NCBI RefSeq assembly: GCF_023824195.1
Contig: NZ_CP085442.1
Span: forward strand, 968,001 to 1,032,000
Length of the DNA stretch: 64,000 nt
From: Priestia megaterium
GTDB taxonomy: Bacteria > Bacillota > Bacilli > Bacillales > Bacillaceae_H
Reading direction: 5' to 3'
In this document: positions 41,909 through 51,061 of the stretch, in pieces
Layout of the letters: each line of letters starts with the position of its first letter
Numbering within the stretch: position 1 is the stretch's first letter
Notes under the pieces: model-generated
Told to the model about the DNA's origin: nothing
Database searches by the model: none
Seen by the model: only the letters and a program-made list of their open reading frames with translations
Translations under genes and position numbers: made by a program

Positions 41909-42577
41909 ATGATTGAAAAACAAGCAGTTGGTGAAAAAGCAGCACAATTTGTTGAAGATGGAATGATTGTAGGGCTAGGGACAGGTTCAACAGCTTATTA
42001 TACAATTGTAAAACTAGGTGAACGAGTAAAAAATGGATTAAACATCAAAGCGGTTCCTACTTCTCAAAAAACAGAAGAGCTGGCAAGGAAACTAGGTATT
42101 CCCATTGTTACCTTAGCGGATGTTGAATATATTGATATAGCAATTGACGGAGCGGATGAAGTGGATAGCGAACTTTCTTTAATTAAAGGAGGAGGAGGCG
42201 CACTGCTTCGAGAAAAAATGATTGCGTACGCAGCGAAGCGGTTTATCGTGATTGCGGATTCTAAGAAAATAGTGAAGACGCTAGGAGCTTTTCCTCTTCC
42301 TGTTGAAGTTATACGTTTTGGCTGGGAAATGACGGCGAAGCACATTCGCAGTGCAGGTTGTGTACCGCAGCTTAGGCTTTTAGAGGATCATACGCCGTTT
42401 ATCACCGATAACGGAAATTACATTCTAGACTGCCATTTTTCAGAAATTGAAAATCCTGCTGAGTTGGAAAAACAGCTGATAAGGGTTCCAGGCGTAGTAG
42501 AAAGCGGTTTGTTTGTAGGAATGACGGAGGAAGTCATTACCGTACAAAATCAAGATATTCATATCATAAAAAAATAG
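41909..42577 (+). CDS. rpiA: Ribose-5-phosphate isomerase A
   Basis: 222 residues, the usual length for RpiA. Conserved segments: VGLGTGSTAYYTIVKLGE, VPTSQKTEELARKLGIP, DIAIDGADEVDSELSLIKGG (the catalytic DGADE and KGGGG elements), and FITDNGNYILDC. It interconverts ribose-5- and ribulose-5-phosphate in the pentose phosphate pathway. AAGGAGGCCTTTGT precedes the ATG. Monocistronic between two terminators. Confidence 0.96.
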   Translation: MIEKQAVGEKAAQFVEDGMIVGLGTGSTAYYTIVKLGERVKNGLNIKAVPTSQKTEELARKLGIPIVTLADVEYIDIAIDGADEVDSELSLIKGGGGALLREKMIAYAAKRFIVIADSKKIVKTLGAFPLPVEVIRFGWEMTAKHIRSAGCVPQLRLLEDHTPFITDNGNYILDCHFSEIENPAELEKQLIRVPGVVESGLFVGMTEEVITVQNQDIHIIKK

Positions 42578-42612
42578 AAGCTTTGGCGTCGGGCCTAGGC
42601 TTCTATTTTTTA
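42571..42612. terminator. Terminator between rpiA and the convergent gene
   Basis: AAAATAGAAGC pairs with GCTTCTATTTT across a 17-nt loop; T-rich on both strands. Confidence 0.75.
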
Positions 42613-43203
42613 ATTGGAAAGAACGTTCCAATTTTTCTCTAATTGATATATGTATTGAGACGCGTTCAGTACATTTGGATGAACGAAAGTATCAATTGTT
42701 TTTTGCGGACAAGCAGATCCGTATAATGAAAAAATGACAAGCTTGCTATGCTCGATTGGTGATACAACGTGAGATAAACAGCGATAAGAAGGATTTATCA
42801 AGCTTTTTACCATCTCATGGATATCTTCTTTGTCGTAAAAATCGACTTCAATTTCCGTCTTTACTAAATAACGGCTTTCAATGGCGCTGCTTCTATAATA
42901 ATTGTAGCGTGCTCCTATGAAGTAAGACGGATCTGATGTTGAAACGTCCAAATTCGTATATGTTTGATCCTGCTTGCTTTTATAAAAAATAGAATCATGA
43001 GTATGCTTCATGAATTCTTGATAAGTTGTTCCATCTTCCCACAGAGCTAAAATACAAGCATCTGTTTCATCTTCCACGTTCCAACCCCCTAATTGGCCAA
43101 TGAAACCATTCACGTGTGCAAGAGCAGCCCAATGCTGTTGCGTATATGAAAAAGATGCTTTTTTATCAGTCGGTATGCTGCATTTCACAATTTTTGTCAA
43201 CAT
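42610..43203 (-). CDS. Uncharacterised protein with ABM/dimeric ferredoxin-like domain (YdbC-like)
   Basis: 197 residues, no signal or membrane helix. The first 95 residues (LTKIVKCSIPTDKKASFSYT, then LGGWNVEDETDACILALWED, QEFMKHTHDSIF) look like a dimeric alpha-beta-barrel (antibiotic-monooxygenase/DUF4937) domain as in YdbC. The second half (KTEIEVDFYDKEDIHEMVKS onward) may be a degenerate second copy. No cofactor motif. ATG preceded by GGTGATGGGAGAATG. Convergent with rpiA. Family level only. Confidence 0.6.
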   Translation of the reverse strand: MLTKIVKCSIPTDKKASFSYTQQHWAALAHVNGFIGQLGGWNVEDETDACILALWEDGTTYQEFMKHTHDSIFYKSKQDQTYTNLDVSTSDPSYFIGARYNYYRSSAIESRYLVKTEIEVDFYDKEDIHEMVKSLINPSYRCLSHVVSPIEHSKLVIFSLYGSACPQKTIDTFVHPNVLNASQYIYQLEKNWNVLSN

Positions 43204-43339
43204 TCTCCCATCACCTCAATTAATTACTTCGATAAATGAAGGAAAAATCCTTCTAAAAAGAGGAAAATCATAGACATATCCCCCCTTTAAAAGCCATACA
43301 TTTCAAATAGGACAATGTTAGGGAAAGAAGGGGAAATGA

Positions 43340-45271
43340 ATGAAAGTTTTTCGTGCAAAAGCCTGTCAATCTCCTATGAGAAAAGGCTGGTCAATTATGT
43401 TTCAGCATCCGTTTAAAAAAGATGAAAGAGGCAGATCGCACCCGTTTGTTAAACGGTTTATGTATACAGAGCAACACGATGAAATTGACATTCTGGTTGA
43501 AGAGATGAATGAACTGCTGAGAGTGCAGGATTTTTGGACAAGTACTGCAAAAGGAAGAGCAAAAGCAAGATATGATGAACGAGTAGTGAATGCTTTTTAT
43601 AACGATATTGAAAAAAGGACGAGCGAACAAATTGACAGTGAGTATGAGTACATTCATGTAATCGGAGAACAAGGAAGCGGCAAAACATCCTTGATCCGCC
43701 AGCTTCTTGGTATAAAAAAGGAATGTGGCTTTCTAGGAATAGGCAGTAAAGGCGCTTATTCTGCTACGTATAAGGTGAAGGATTCCCAACATTATGAAGC
43801 TGCCGTCTCTTTTTTTACGCGAAGTGAAGTGCAAAGGAAATTGGAGAATATCCTACTAAGAAGCGCTGAAGTGTATGCTGAAGGAGGCACGGATTATGAC
43901 TTGGTCTTTGAGTTATTACACGGAGATTCCTCTTTTAATCTGCGCGCTCTTTTGGGAGATATCCCATACAAAGCCCGTTATTTTAATGATGATGTTCCTT
44001 TAAGAATGAGCGACGAAAATAGTTCATTCAAACAATTTGTAGATGCAATTAAACGAGAAAGTGAAATAGTAAAAGACGCTGTTGATCAAGAAGGAAGAGA
44101 TTTTGCAGAGGTATGGCACAAGCGGCTTGAATGTAGGAAGATCACCGAGCAAATGCTTCTTGCAATTGAATCCCGGTTGAAAGAATACAAGGAAGGAACA
44201 TGGGAAATAGGAGAAGACGACTGGCCAATATCCTGCCGTCTCACAGCAAAAGAGCTGTCTTCCTTTGGGCCGCTAACAAATGAAGAAGAAGAAAATAACG
44301 GACATCTTATTTATCCATTGTTTCGTAGAATTGAAGTTTGCGGCCCTTTTTCTTTTAAAAAAGGGGTAGCGATTTGCGAGCATCCGTGTTTTGAATATAC
44401 GAGCACCATCCACGATTCTTTAAAAAAAGCAGCTTCTATTCTATACGTACATCATGGGCTTAAAGAATTAGATATTCAATTTCTTCAACAGCTCATCGTA
44501 CATGGTCACGGTGCTAAGGTAAACGTTTGTGTTACACACGGAGATTTGCTTACCTCTCCAAGCTGCAGTACGGATTATGCTAAAAAACATGGCATGGCTA
44601 AAATGATAGATTATGCGCTTAAAAGCGTTTCACCTCTTATGAAAAAGCAGCTTCACTACTATTTAACAGTAGGGAGTACTACTATTTTAGAATGTGTACA
44701 CGAGGAATTCAAAGAGAGTCACCTTCTGTATAAAGACTTAAAGGCAGCTTTAGTATCAGAAACGAGAAAAAAGCAGCAAGAGCTGCATCCTATTTATTTA
44801 AACTTGACTGTCTCTCAGGCTTTTTATGAAGCGATGGAGTCGCTGAACATTCCTTATATGGATAGAGAAACGTGTTTGAACATTTCTTTAGGAGAGCATG
44901 AAGGACCGGTGCCAGTCATTGCGTCCGCCTTTATTTCATCTGTCTACGAGCATTTTCTAAGCCAGCCGTCTGGGTGGTCAAGTACCTATCATTCGGTCAC
45001 CGACCGACAGCAGGTTATTCAAGAATTGGCAGGTGAGTTTGCAACCGTCGTTTATTCCTATTTCAACGAACAGTTGCTTGAAAAATCCCGTAATGGCTGG
45101 CTCGCTCTTTATAAACAAAAAGAAGACGATCAAGCCTACAAATATAGCAGACTGATAGAAAACGTAATTCCTGCCAAAAATGATATCTATCAGCAGCAAA
45201 TTCTTATGAGAACGGTTTATCAGTTGATCAAATATGTTGTAGAAAAGAAAGACGGCGTAATGGTTCATTAA
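43340..45271 (+). CDS. Large P-loop protein, divergent dynamin-like
   Basis: 643 residues, single gene behind GAAGGGGAAATGA. A Walker A motif (GEQGSGKTSLIRQLLG, Gly109-Thr116) opens a domain arranged like a dynamin GTPase. A beta-strand with CEHPCFEYTSTIHDSL (about residue 348) stands where DTPG normally is. After AASILYVHHGLKELDIQFLQ comes VNVCVTHGDLL (about 400), the place of the TKxD motif. Both G3 and G4 are therefore altered. The rest is helical and charged (stalk-like), with no transmembrane segment. I cannot assign a known family; a membrane-remodelling or defence role is conjecture. Confidence 0.6.
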   Translation: MKVFRAKACQSPMRKGWSIMFQHPFKKDERGRSHPFVKRFMYTEQHDEIDILVEEMNELLRVQDFWTSTAKGRAKARYDERVVNAFYNDIEKRTSEQIDSEYEYIHVIGEQGSGKTSLIRQLLGIKKECGFLGIGSKGAYSATYKVKDSQHYEAAVSFFTRSEVQRKLENILLRSAEVYAEGGTDYDLVFELLHGDSSFNLRALLGDIPYKARYFNDDVPLRMSDENSSFKQFVDAIKRESEIVKDAVDQEGRDFAEVWHKRLECRKITEQMLLAIESRLKEYKEGTWEIGEDDWPISCRLTAKELSSFGPLTNEEEENNGHLIYPLFRRIEVCGPFSFKKGVAICEHPCFEYTSTIHDSLKKAASILYVHHGLKELDIQFLQQLIVHGHGAKVNVCVTHGDLLTSPSCSTDYAKKHGMAKMIDYALKSVSPLMKKQLHYYLTVGSTTILECVHEEFKESHLLYKDLKAALVSETRKKQQELHPIYLNLTVSQAFYEAMESLNIPYMDRETCLNISLGEHEGPVPVIASAFISSVYEHFLSQPSGWSSTYHSVTDRQQVIQELAGEFATVVYSYFNEQLLEKSRNGWLALYKQKEDDQAYKYSRLIENVIPAKNDIYQQQILMRTVYQLIKYVVEKKDGVMVH

Positions 45272-45309
45272 GGAGTCAAGGGAGGTCAATATAAAAAAAG
45301 GTTTATCAA

Positions 45310-45339
45310 TAAAAAAACAGAGCCTGATTTCAGGCTCTA
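45310..45339 (-). terminator. Intrinsic terminator of the L,D-transpeptidase gene
   Basis: AGAGCCTGA/TCAGGCTCT with a 2-nt loop; on the minus strand it is followed by a run of T's. Reading from the left it may also stop the P-loop gene. Confidence 0.8.
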
Positions 45340-46413
45340 TTAGCGTTTAGAAATAGCAGTTAAAGTATTAGGTCCGGCAATGCCGTCAGCTGCTAGCTTA
45401 TTGTCTTTTTGAAAATTACGTAAAGCAGCTTCTGTATTGGCACCGAAGATACCGTCTGTACCTTTTGTATTATAGCCAAGTGCTGTTAACTTCTTTTGAA
45501 GAGCTTGAACATTGCTGCCTTTGCTTCCTTTTTTAAGCGTTTGTTTTGTGTTAATTGTTGTATCTGCTGGTGGATTTGTTGGCTTTGGATTTGTTGGATT
45601 TGTTGGGTTTGTCGGTGTCGTCGGGTTCGGGTTCGTTCCTGAACTTCCTAAAGCTTTATACGTTGATGGGCCAACAATGCCGTCAGCCGTTAAGCCGTGG
45701 TCTTTTTGGAACTTACGAACAGCTGAATCTGTATTGACACCGAACACACCGTCCGTACCTTTTGTATTATAGCCAAGTGAAGTTAGTTTCTGCTGAAGTT
45801 CTTTAACTGCATTTCCTTTGCTGCCTTTCTTTAAAACAGTTCCTGTAGAAGGAGCTGGAGTAGAACCTGAGTTTCCAGAAACGTTGTACCCGTTTGCTGC
45901 GGCAATGTCGTTAAATGATTTAGAAGAAGTTGTAATCACTACTGGTGTACCGACGGTCACTTTACTAAATAACCATTCTACTTCTTCATCGTACATACGA
46001 ACGCACCCGCTGCTTACATATTTGCCGATGGAAGCAGGATTATTATTTCCGTGAATAGCATACGTCGTGCCGTATGTACCTCTAGCATTTAGGCCTAGCC
46101 AGCGATTGCCAAGGGGATTTCTAGGATCTCCACCAGGAATGTTCCCTTTGTAATAAGGGCGATTGACGATTTTATTTACTACTTTGAAATGGCCTTCTGG
46201 TGTAAGAGACTGTGTACGTCCTGTTCCTACTGAAAACGTTCGGACAAGTGAACCATTTTGATAATAAGCGAGTTTATTCGTCGCTTTGTTAATAACAATT
46301 AAATGAGATGGTGTTGAAGCAGCTTCTGTTTTTGGAACTCCTACAAACAAGCAGGCTAGAGCTAAAATAGCTGATATGAGTACGATTGTTGTTCTTGATA
46401 TTCTATTTGCCAT
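45340..46413 (-). CDS. L,D-transpeptidase with two peptidoglycan-binding domains
   Basis: 357 residues from ATG at 46413, behind AAGGAGGCGCAGCAC. A signal peptide (TTIVLISAILALACLFVG) is followed by a YkuD domain with the catalytic signature YAIHGNNNPASIGKYVSSGC, then VRM: the His and Cys of H-x-n-S-x-G-C-V-R. Then come two near-identical PG_binding_1 repeats of about 60 residues (each with LKKGSKG, LGYNTKGTDG and FQKD), joined by a Pro/Thr/Asn linker. It makes 3-3 cross-links or attaches proteins in the wall or spore cortex. Unlike B. subtilis YkuD (N-terminal LysM), the binding domains are C-terminal. Confidence 0.93.
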   Translation of the reverse strand: MANRISRTTIVLISAILALACLFVGVPKTEAASTPSHLIVINKATNKLAYYQNGSLVRTFSVGTGRTQSLTPEGHFKVVNKIVNRPYYKGNIPGGDPRNPLGNRWLGLNARGTYGTTYAIHGNNNPASIGKYVSSGCVRMYDEEVEWLFSKVTVGTPVVITTSSKSFNDIAAANGYNVSGNSGSTPAPSTGTVLKKGSKGNAVKELQQKLTSLGYNTKGTDGVFGVNTDSAVRKFQKDHGLTADGIVGPSTYKALGSSGTNPNPTTPTNPTNPTNPKPTNPPADTTINTKQTLKKGSKGSNVQALQKKLTALGYNTKGTDGIFGANTEAALRNFQKDNKLAADGIAGPNTLTAISKR

Positions 46414-46942
46414 GTGCTGCGCCTCCTTAGGCTGCATTAATGAAAAACGTATGATGCTTTGGGCTGTGCTATAAATTCTTCACTAATAAAATAAAAGACG
46501 AATAGCTGCATTTTCTATACCTGTATGTATGCGCTTAATAAGGAAATCATTAAGTAGAAAGACTTTACTAGCGGGAATTTATAATAATAAGAATAACTAA
46601 GCTTTTCTTGATAATTTGTACAACTTTAGGAATATAAGTTTACTAATCTAGCGGATTCACATTTACATAAGCATCACATCCTTTCCAGTTCTTCATTTTT
46701 ATGTAAAGAAATGAAAGCGTTATACAGATTGTTTTGTAATCATATTGTAACATAGTTGTATTTTTTGTACCATAAAAAGACATAAAATAGTATAAAAATA
46801 CTTTATATGGGTTTTATGTACAAAAAATTCAAAAGTTCAGGAGAACGAAGCTATTATTAGATATACGAAACTGGAAAAGAAGTATGCGTAGTTTTATGGA
46901 AATAGATAAATATTCTTATTCGAATATAGGGAGGGAAAGAGT
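46414..46942. other. Non-coding region upstream of the L,D-transpeptidase gene
   Basis: About 530 bp of AT-rich sequence with no ORF that I trust. It holds an imperfect cre-like TGAAAGCGTTATAC near 46707, one base out of register with the consensus. I see no strong promoter. Confidence 0.45.
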
Positions 46943-46976
46943 AAAAAAACTACTTGCAAAGAGACAAGCAGTTTTT
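46943..46976 (-). terminator. Terminator of the methyltransferase gene
   Basis: AAAACTACTTG with CAAGCAGTTTT (one mismatch) plus an A run that is U on the minus-strand transcript. It lies just after the stop of the minus-strand gene. Confidence 0.65.
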
Positions 46977-46982
46977 AAACCG

Positions 46983-47657
46983 TTATTTTTGAGCATACAT
47001 CACAACAAAATTAAAAAATTTATAGATGCAATCCACCGTGCTAAACCCGCTTGCTGTTAACCAACTTAACTGATCATGTAAAGTTGCCATTTTATCTAAC
47101 TTCGTACGTTCATGAGCAGCCTCAATTTGCTCATGAGTTAATCCGCTTGCGGCAATTCTTTCGCTCCAGTCTTTTTTATATAACTCTTCAACAATAGAAG
47201 AATGGCCTAATACTTGATCGGCATTAATAAATATTCCTCCTGTATGCAGCAAATCATAAATTTGTCCATACAGCTTTTGTTTTTGTTCGTCTTCTAAATG
47301 ATGAATAGCAAGTGAAGAAATCACAATGTCAAATGAGTGCTCAAATTTGTAGCTTGTTATATCTGATACGATAAATTCTATATGCTGTTCATTTTTAAAG
47401 CGTTCCTTTGCTTTTTCAAGCATTTGATCTGAGACGTCAATCAACGTAAAATGCGCATCTGGGTATTTTTCTTTAACAAAAGAAGAAAACAAGCCTGTAC
47501 CTGCTCCGATATCAAGTATGCGAAGCGGCTTTTTTGAAAAGTGAAGAAGCGAAACGGGAATAGAATAAAAATCAAAAAAACAAGGAATGAGTTTGCGGCG
47601 CTGCTCATCATACTGAGAAGCATGAGCATTAAATTTTTCTTTAACGTTATTTTTCAT
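46983..47657 (-). CDS. Class I SAM-dependent methyltransferase
   Basis: 224 residues from ATG at 47657 behind AAAGGAGCTGTAAAA; a longer in-frame reading upstream begins with an implausible hydrophobic stretch. Motif I is RILDIGAGTGLFSSFV, motif II FTLIDVSDQMLEKAKERF, and FDIVISSLAIHHLEDE is the post-motif region of methyltransferase-11/UbiE-like enzymes. Target unknown. Divergent from a LysR-type regulator with 131 bp between, so the two may share control. Confidence 0.87.
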   Translation of the reverse strand: MKNNVKEKFNAHASQYDEQRRKLIPCFFDFYSIPVSLLHFSKKPLRILDIGAGTGLFSSFVKEKYPDAHFTLIDVSDQMLEKAKERFKNEQHIEFIVSDITSYKFEHSFDIVISSLAIHHLEDEQKQKLYGQIYDLLHTGGIFINADQVLGHSSIVEELYKKDWSERIAASGLTHEQIEAAHERTKLDKMATLHDQLSWLTASGFSTVDCIYKFFNFVVMYAQK

Positions 47658-47788
47658 TTTTACAGCTCCTTTATTTGGTAATATTGAGATACATATATCG
47701 TATAGAAGTTTAATAGAAAAGAAAATAAACAAAAATAAGCAGTATTGATTCCAGTTTGTTATGAATAGAAAGAGATGGAGAGAAGAGA

Positions 47789-48658
47789 ATGGAGATCAAA
47801 TGGTTAAAAACATTCATCATAGCGGCTTCTTATGAAAATTTCAGGCAAGCGTCTGAAGATTTATTTTTAACACAGCCTGCTGTATCAAAGCATATTCAGC
47901 GACTGCAGCAAGAATTAGGAGATGAGCTTTTTGAAAAAAAAGGTAAATATATCGCGCTGACTGAGGCAGGACGCTTTTTTTTGCCTCATGCTCAAAAAAT
48001 GGTGAGAGCATATGAAGAAGGAGTAGGGAATTTTAAGTTATGGAAGCAAGGATATAACCGAAAACTGACTATATCCGCTGCTCCTCAAATAGCAGCATCT
48101 GTTTTGCCGAGTCTAATCAAACAATTTGTAGAGAGATATCCCCATATTGAAGTAACGGTTAATATCACAAATTCGTTTCAAGTGGGAAAAGACATCAGCG
48201 ACAGAAAATCAGATATTGGATTAACAAGGATGCTTCCGGGTCAGGCAGACGTTTTTTATGAGTTAATTCATAAAGAAAAAGCAGTCTTAGTTGCCCCGTT
48301 TTCTGTAGGAGCACGTACGGAACAGGAGCTGTTATCTTCCTACCGGCTCCTTACGAATAATCATCCTGTTTATTGGGAAGATTTACTCCTTCAAATCAAG
48401 GCTTGTTATCCTCACATTCAGCTGCTTCCTGTGACGCAAGTAGAAATTACAAAGCGCTTTATTGAAGAAGGCCTAGGCGTATCTTATTTGCCATTTTCTA
48501 TGGTGAAAAAGGAAGTTGAAAATCAAACGTTAAGCGTAATTTCACAGCAAAAAATTATCCGGCCTTCTTCACATACGTATATCGTAACAAAAGGCGAAAC
48601 AGAAGAAACAAAGCAGTTTAAGCACTTTGTGGCTGAGACCTTAACAGAAACGAGCTGA
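47789..48658 (+). CDS. LysR-family transcriptional regulator
   Basis: 289 residues. The N-terminal winged helix-turn-helix is standard (EIKWLKTFIIAASYENFRQA, LTQPAVSKHIQRLQQELG, LFEKKGKYIALTEAG), followed by a periplasmic-binding-like effector domain. AGATGGAGAGAAGA precedes the ATG. LysR regulators usually control a divergent gene, here the methyltransferase at 47657, or the small membrane protein cotranscribed downstream. Effector unknown. Confidence 0.9.
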   Translation: MEIKWLKTFIIAASYENFRQASEDLFLTQPAVSKHIQRLQQELGDELFEKKGKYIALTEAGRFFLPHAQKMVRAYEEGVGNFKLWKQGYNRKLTISAAPQIAASVLPSLIKQFVERYPHIEVTVNITNSFQVGKDISDRKSDIGLTRMLPGQADVFYELIHKEKAVLVAPFSVGARTEQELLSSYRLLTNNHPVYWEDLLLQIKACYPHIQLLPVTQVEITKRFIEEGLGVSYLPFSMVKKEVENQTLSVISQQKIIRPSSHTYIVTKGETEETKQFKHFVAETLTETS

Positions 48659-48690
48659 AATGATACCATAAAAAGGAAGGGGAGATGACG

Positions 48691-49044
48691 ATGTATATAT
48701 TGATCATGCTAGTATCAGCAGCAGTCTTAGTAGATTTTATTTTAAGAAAAGTGCTTGATATACCTCGCAGCAAATTTTGGGGTAAATATGAGTATGAAAG
48801 TCTAGCTTTAGGACGATGGGATAAATATGTGACGATAGCTTTTGTTCTTTTTCTAGTACTCGATATGATCTTTATGTTTGTCGAGCCTTATATCGTGTCT
48901 TGCCTATTTTTAGTTGCGGCTATTTTGCTGAAAGGGATAGATGAATGGAAATATAAACAAGAAACCAAAGAGTACATAACAAGCTTTGTACAGATGGGAT
49001 TCTTCCTTATGGCTTTTGTTCTATTAGCCAGCGGAATTGTATAG
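48691..49044 (+). CDS. Small membrane protein, DUF4181-like
   Basis: 117 residues from the second of two close ATGs (48685 and 48691), either of which fits AAGGAAGGGGAG. Four hydrophobic helices are visible, with a charged loop KVLDIPRSKFWGKYEYESLA after the first and DEWKYKQETKEY before the last. The pattern resembles DUF4181 proteins common in Bacillus. It follows the LysR gene by about 30 bp and is probably cotranscribed. Function unknown. Confidence 0.65.
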   Translation: MYILIMLVSAAVLVDFILRKVLDIPRSKFWGKYEYESLALGRWDKYVTIAFVLFLVLDMIFMFVEPYIVSCLFLVAAILLKGIDEWKYKQETKEYITSFVQMGFFLMAFVLLASGIV

Positions 49045-49045
49045 A

Positions 49046-49078
49046 AAAAAGAGCTTTACCTATGGCAAAGCTCTTTTT
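49046..49078. terminator. Bidirectional terminator
   Basis: AAAAAGAGCTTT pairs perfectly with AAAGCTCTTTTT around a 9-nt loop, between convergent genes. Confidence 0.87.
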
Positions 49079-49081
49079 ATA

Positions 49082-50014
49082 TTATTTAAAAATATGATCA
49101 ATGTCTTTAATTTCCGAAGAAGTGAGCTGAACATCTAATGTTTTTAAGTTATCAAGTACTTGATCAGCGCGTTTTGCCCCCGGAATTAATACATCAATTG
49201 AATCGCGCGTTAAGTACCAAGCCAGAACAAGATGAGCTACTTCTACGCCTTTTGCGTTAGAGATTTGACGAAGACGCTCTACTTTTTCTAGATTTTGCTG
49301 AAATGCTTCCCCGATAAAATGAGGCATATCTTCGCGCAAGTCATTAAACTTTGTATTTTTATCGTATTTCCCAGCAAGTAAACCAGCAGCTAGCGGGAAG
49401 TATGGAATAAATGAAATGCGGTTTGCAGCCGTATAAGGTAAAATATCGTTTTCTGCTTCTCGCTGAATTAAGTTATATTGCCCTTGTACCACGTCTACAT
49501 AACCATCTTTATTTGCTTCTTTTAACTGATCTAATGTGAAGTTTGATACGCCGATAGAACGGATTTTTCCTTCATCTTTTAATTCTTTTAACGCACCGAC
49601 CGCTTCGTCTTTAGGTGTGTTTTTATCTGGAAAGTGAATATAATATAAATCGATATAATCTGTTTGAAGGCGTTTTAAGCTATCTTCAACCGACTGTTTT
49701 AAAAACGCAGGAGAATTGTCTAGCAGTACCTCATCTCCAACAATTTTATGTGCTCCTTTTGTGGCGATAACCGCTTCTTCACGATTTCCGCGTTCTTTTA
49801 GCACTTCACCAATTAATTCTTCAGAACGTTTTGGACCATAAATGAACGCTGTATCAAGTAGGTTTATGCCATTATCTAGCGCCTTATGAACAAGGTCTTT
49901 GCCGACTTCCTCGTTTAGGTTAGGATATAAGTTATGTCCTCCCACAGCATTTGTTCCAAGTCCAATAGGATTAACATATAATTCGGATTTTCCAATCTGT
50001 ACTTTTTCTGCCAT
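49082..50014 (-). CDS. iolS: Aldo/keto reductase IolS
   Basis: 310 residues, the same length as B. subtilis IolS and very similar along its whole length ([65 protein letters not shown]). The AKR tetrad is present: Asp in LLDTAFIYG, Tyr in the same segment, Lys in VIATKGAHK, His in YIHFPDKN. It reduces aldehydes with NADPH; in B. subtilis it lies beside the inositol operon, but no iol genes are here. AAAAGGAGATGG precedes the ATG. Confidence 0.9.
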   Translation of the reverse strand: MAEKVQIGKSELYVNPIGLGTNAVGGHNLYPNLNEEVGKDLVHKALDNGINLLDTAFIYGPKRSEELIGEVLKERGNREEAVIATKGAHKIVGDEVLLDNSPAFLKQSVEDSLKRLQTDYIDLYYIHFPDKNTPKDEAVGALKELKDEGKIRSIGVSNFTLDQLKEANKDGYVDVVQGQYNLIQREAENDILPYTAANRISFIPYFPLAAGLLAGKYDKNTKFNDLREDMPHFIGEAFQQNLEKVERLRQISNAKGVEVAHLVLAWYLTRDSIDVLIPGAKRADQVLDNLKTLDVQLTSSEIKDIDHIFK

Positions 50015-50183
50015 GTCTAACGTCCATCTCCTTTTTTATATCTTCTTTTTTACTATAGCAAAATATACCATGAATCAAAAATAGTACGCTCATATGAAAA
50101 GCAGCTTTAAAAAAGTATGTGAACTAAAGTTTTATGTAAATAAGGATTATATTCTACAGGGCTCTATTCTCAATAACAGAAAT

Positions 50184-50218
50184 AAAAAAAGAACCTCTTC
50201 TAAATAAGAGATTCTCTT
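50184..50218 (-). terminator. Terminator of the minus-strand gene ending at 50200
   Basis: AAGAACCTCTT with AAGAGATTCTCTT (imperfect), a U run on the minus-strand transcript; it overlaps the end of the gene. Confidence 0.6.
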
Positions 50219-50913
50219 TTAGTCATGGTAATATGATAACTTTTTGACAGCTGAAATGTTTCAGCAAGCTGCCTGCGTCCTTGCGCTCCTTGTTCGCGTA
50301 CATACTCTAATTCGTTTGGTGTAAGAAGCTTCATACTAATCAGTTTAATAGATTCGTAAGGTAAAGAGAGGCTAGCTGAAACAGAAGGAGACTGAACTCC
50401 TAGCAATACACCAATTTCTCCATTTTCATTTACAAAATGAGATGGTACGTCCAAATCAGTAAATTCAATTGAAAGAATATCATGCTTCATGAATAGTTCT
50501 AGCATATTAGGGTGAGCGGCAGCATTTTGGCTCATTTGATAAAGAAGGTCAAATGCCCAGTGATCCTGGATATCAGATAAAGGTCCGCGCAGAGATTCAT
50601 CATCGCATTCGATATAGAATTCTAATCCTTTTCCTTGCTTTCGGCTCTTTTCTTCGGGGGATTGAAACGGATCGGACAAGCCGTCGCTTGCGAGAATAAC
50701 CGTATCTGTTTTTTGAACACGAATAAATGTTTGACGTCCAGATGGCCAGGCAGGCCCGCCAAAAAACATGGGATTTAACAAATGAGTTAATACGTCTCCG
50801 TCGACATGTCCAATTGTGTTCCAGTAGTCTTTTCTTTTTGAGATTGCTTCCTCAAGAACACGCTCTACTTCTTTTTCCTGCTTTTTTTGCTTCCACTTTA
50901 AAAATAATGACAA
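50200..50913 (-). CDS. Uncharacterised cytoplasmic protein, possibly SUFU-like
   Basis: 237 residues from TTG at 50913, which has AAAGAGGT at correct spacing; a GTG three codons earlier is too close to it. No signal or membrane helix. The chain has a lysine/glutamate-rich start (KWKQKKQEKEVERVLEEAIS), FGGPAWPSGRQTFIRV, TDTVILASDGLSDPF and LELFMKHDILSIEFTD. Overall it recalls suppressor-of-fused-like immunity or uncharacterised Bacillus proteins, but I am not sure. No toxin partner is adjacent. Confidence 0.55.
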   Translation of the reverse strand: MSLFLKWKQKKQEKEVERVLEEAISKRKDYWNTIGHVDGDVLTHLLNPMFFGGPAWPSGRQTFIRVQKTDTVILASDGLSDPFQSPEEKSRKQGKGLEFYIECDDESLRGPLSDIQDHWAFDLLYQMSQNAAAHPNMLELFMKHDILSIEFTDLDVPSHFVNENGEIGVLLGVQSPSVSASLSLPYESIKLISMKLLTPNELEYVREQGAQGRRQLAETFQLSKSYHITMTKRESLI

Positions 50914-51061
50914 GTATCCCACACCTCTTTACGACTTCATAGTACCCAATATATACCTCATTAAGGGAACTCGTAAACTATTATTTAGTGCATGAAAGTA
51001 AATTATTCCTTTAAATTATAAAATTTCCAAAGTTTTCTTAGGAGATTATAGAATTTTGTCT

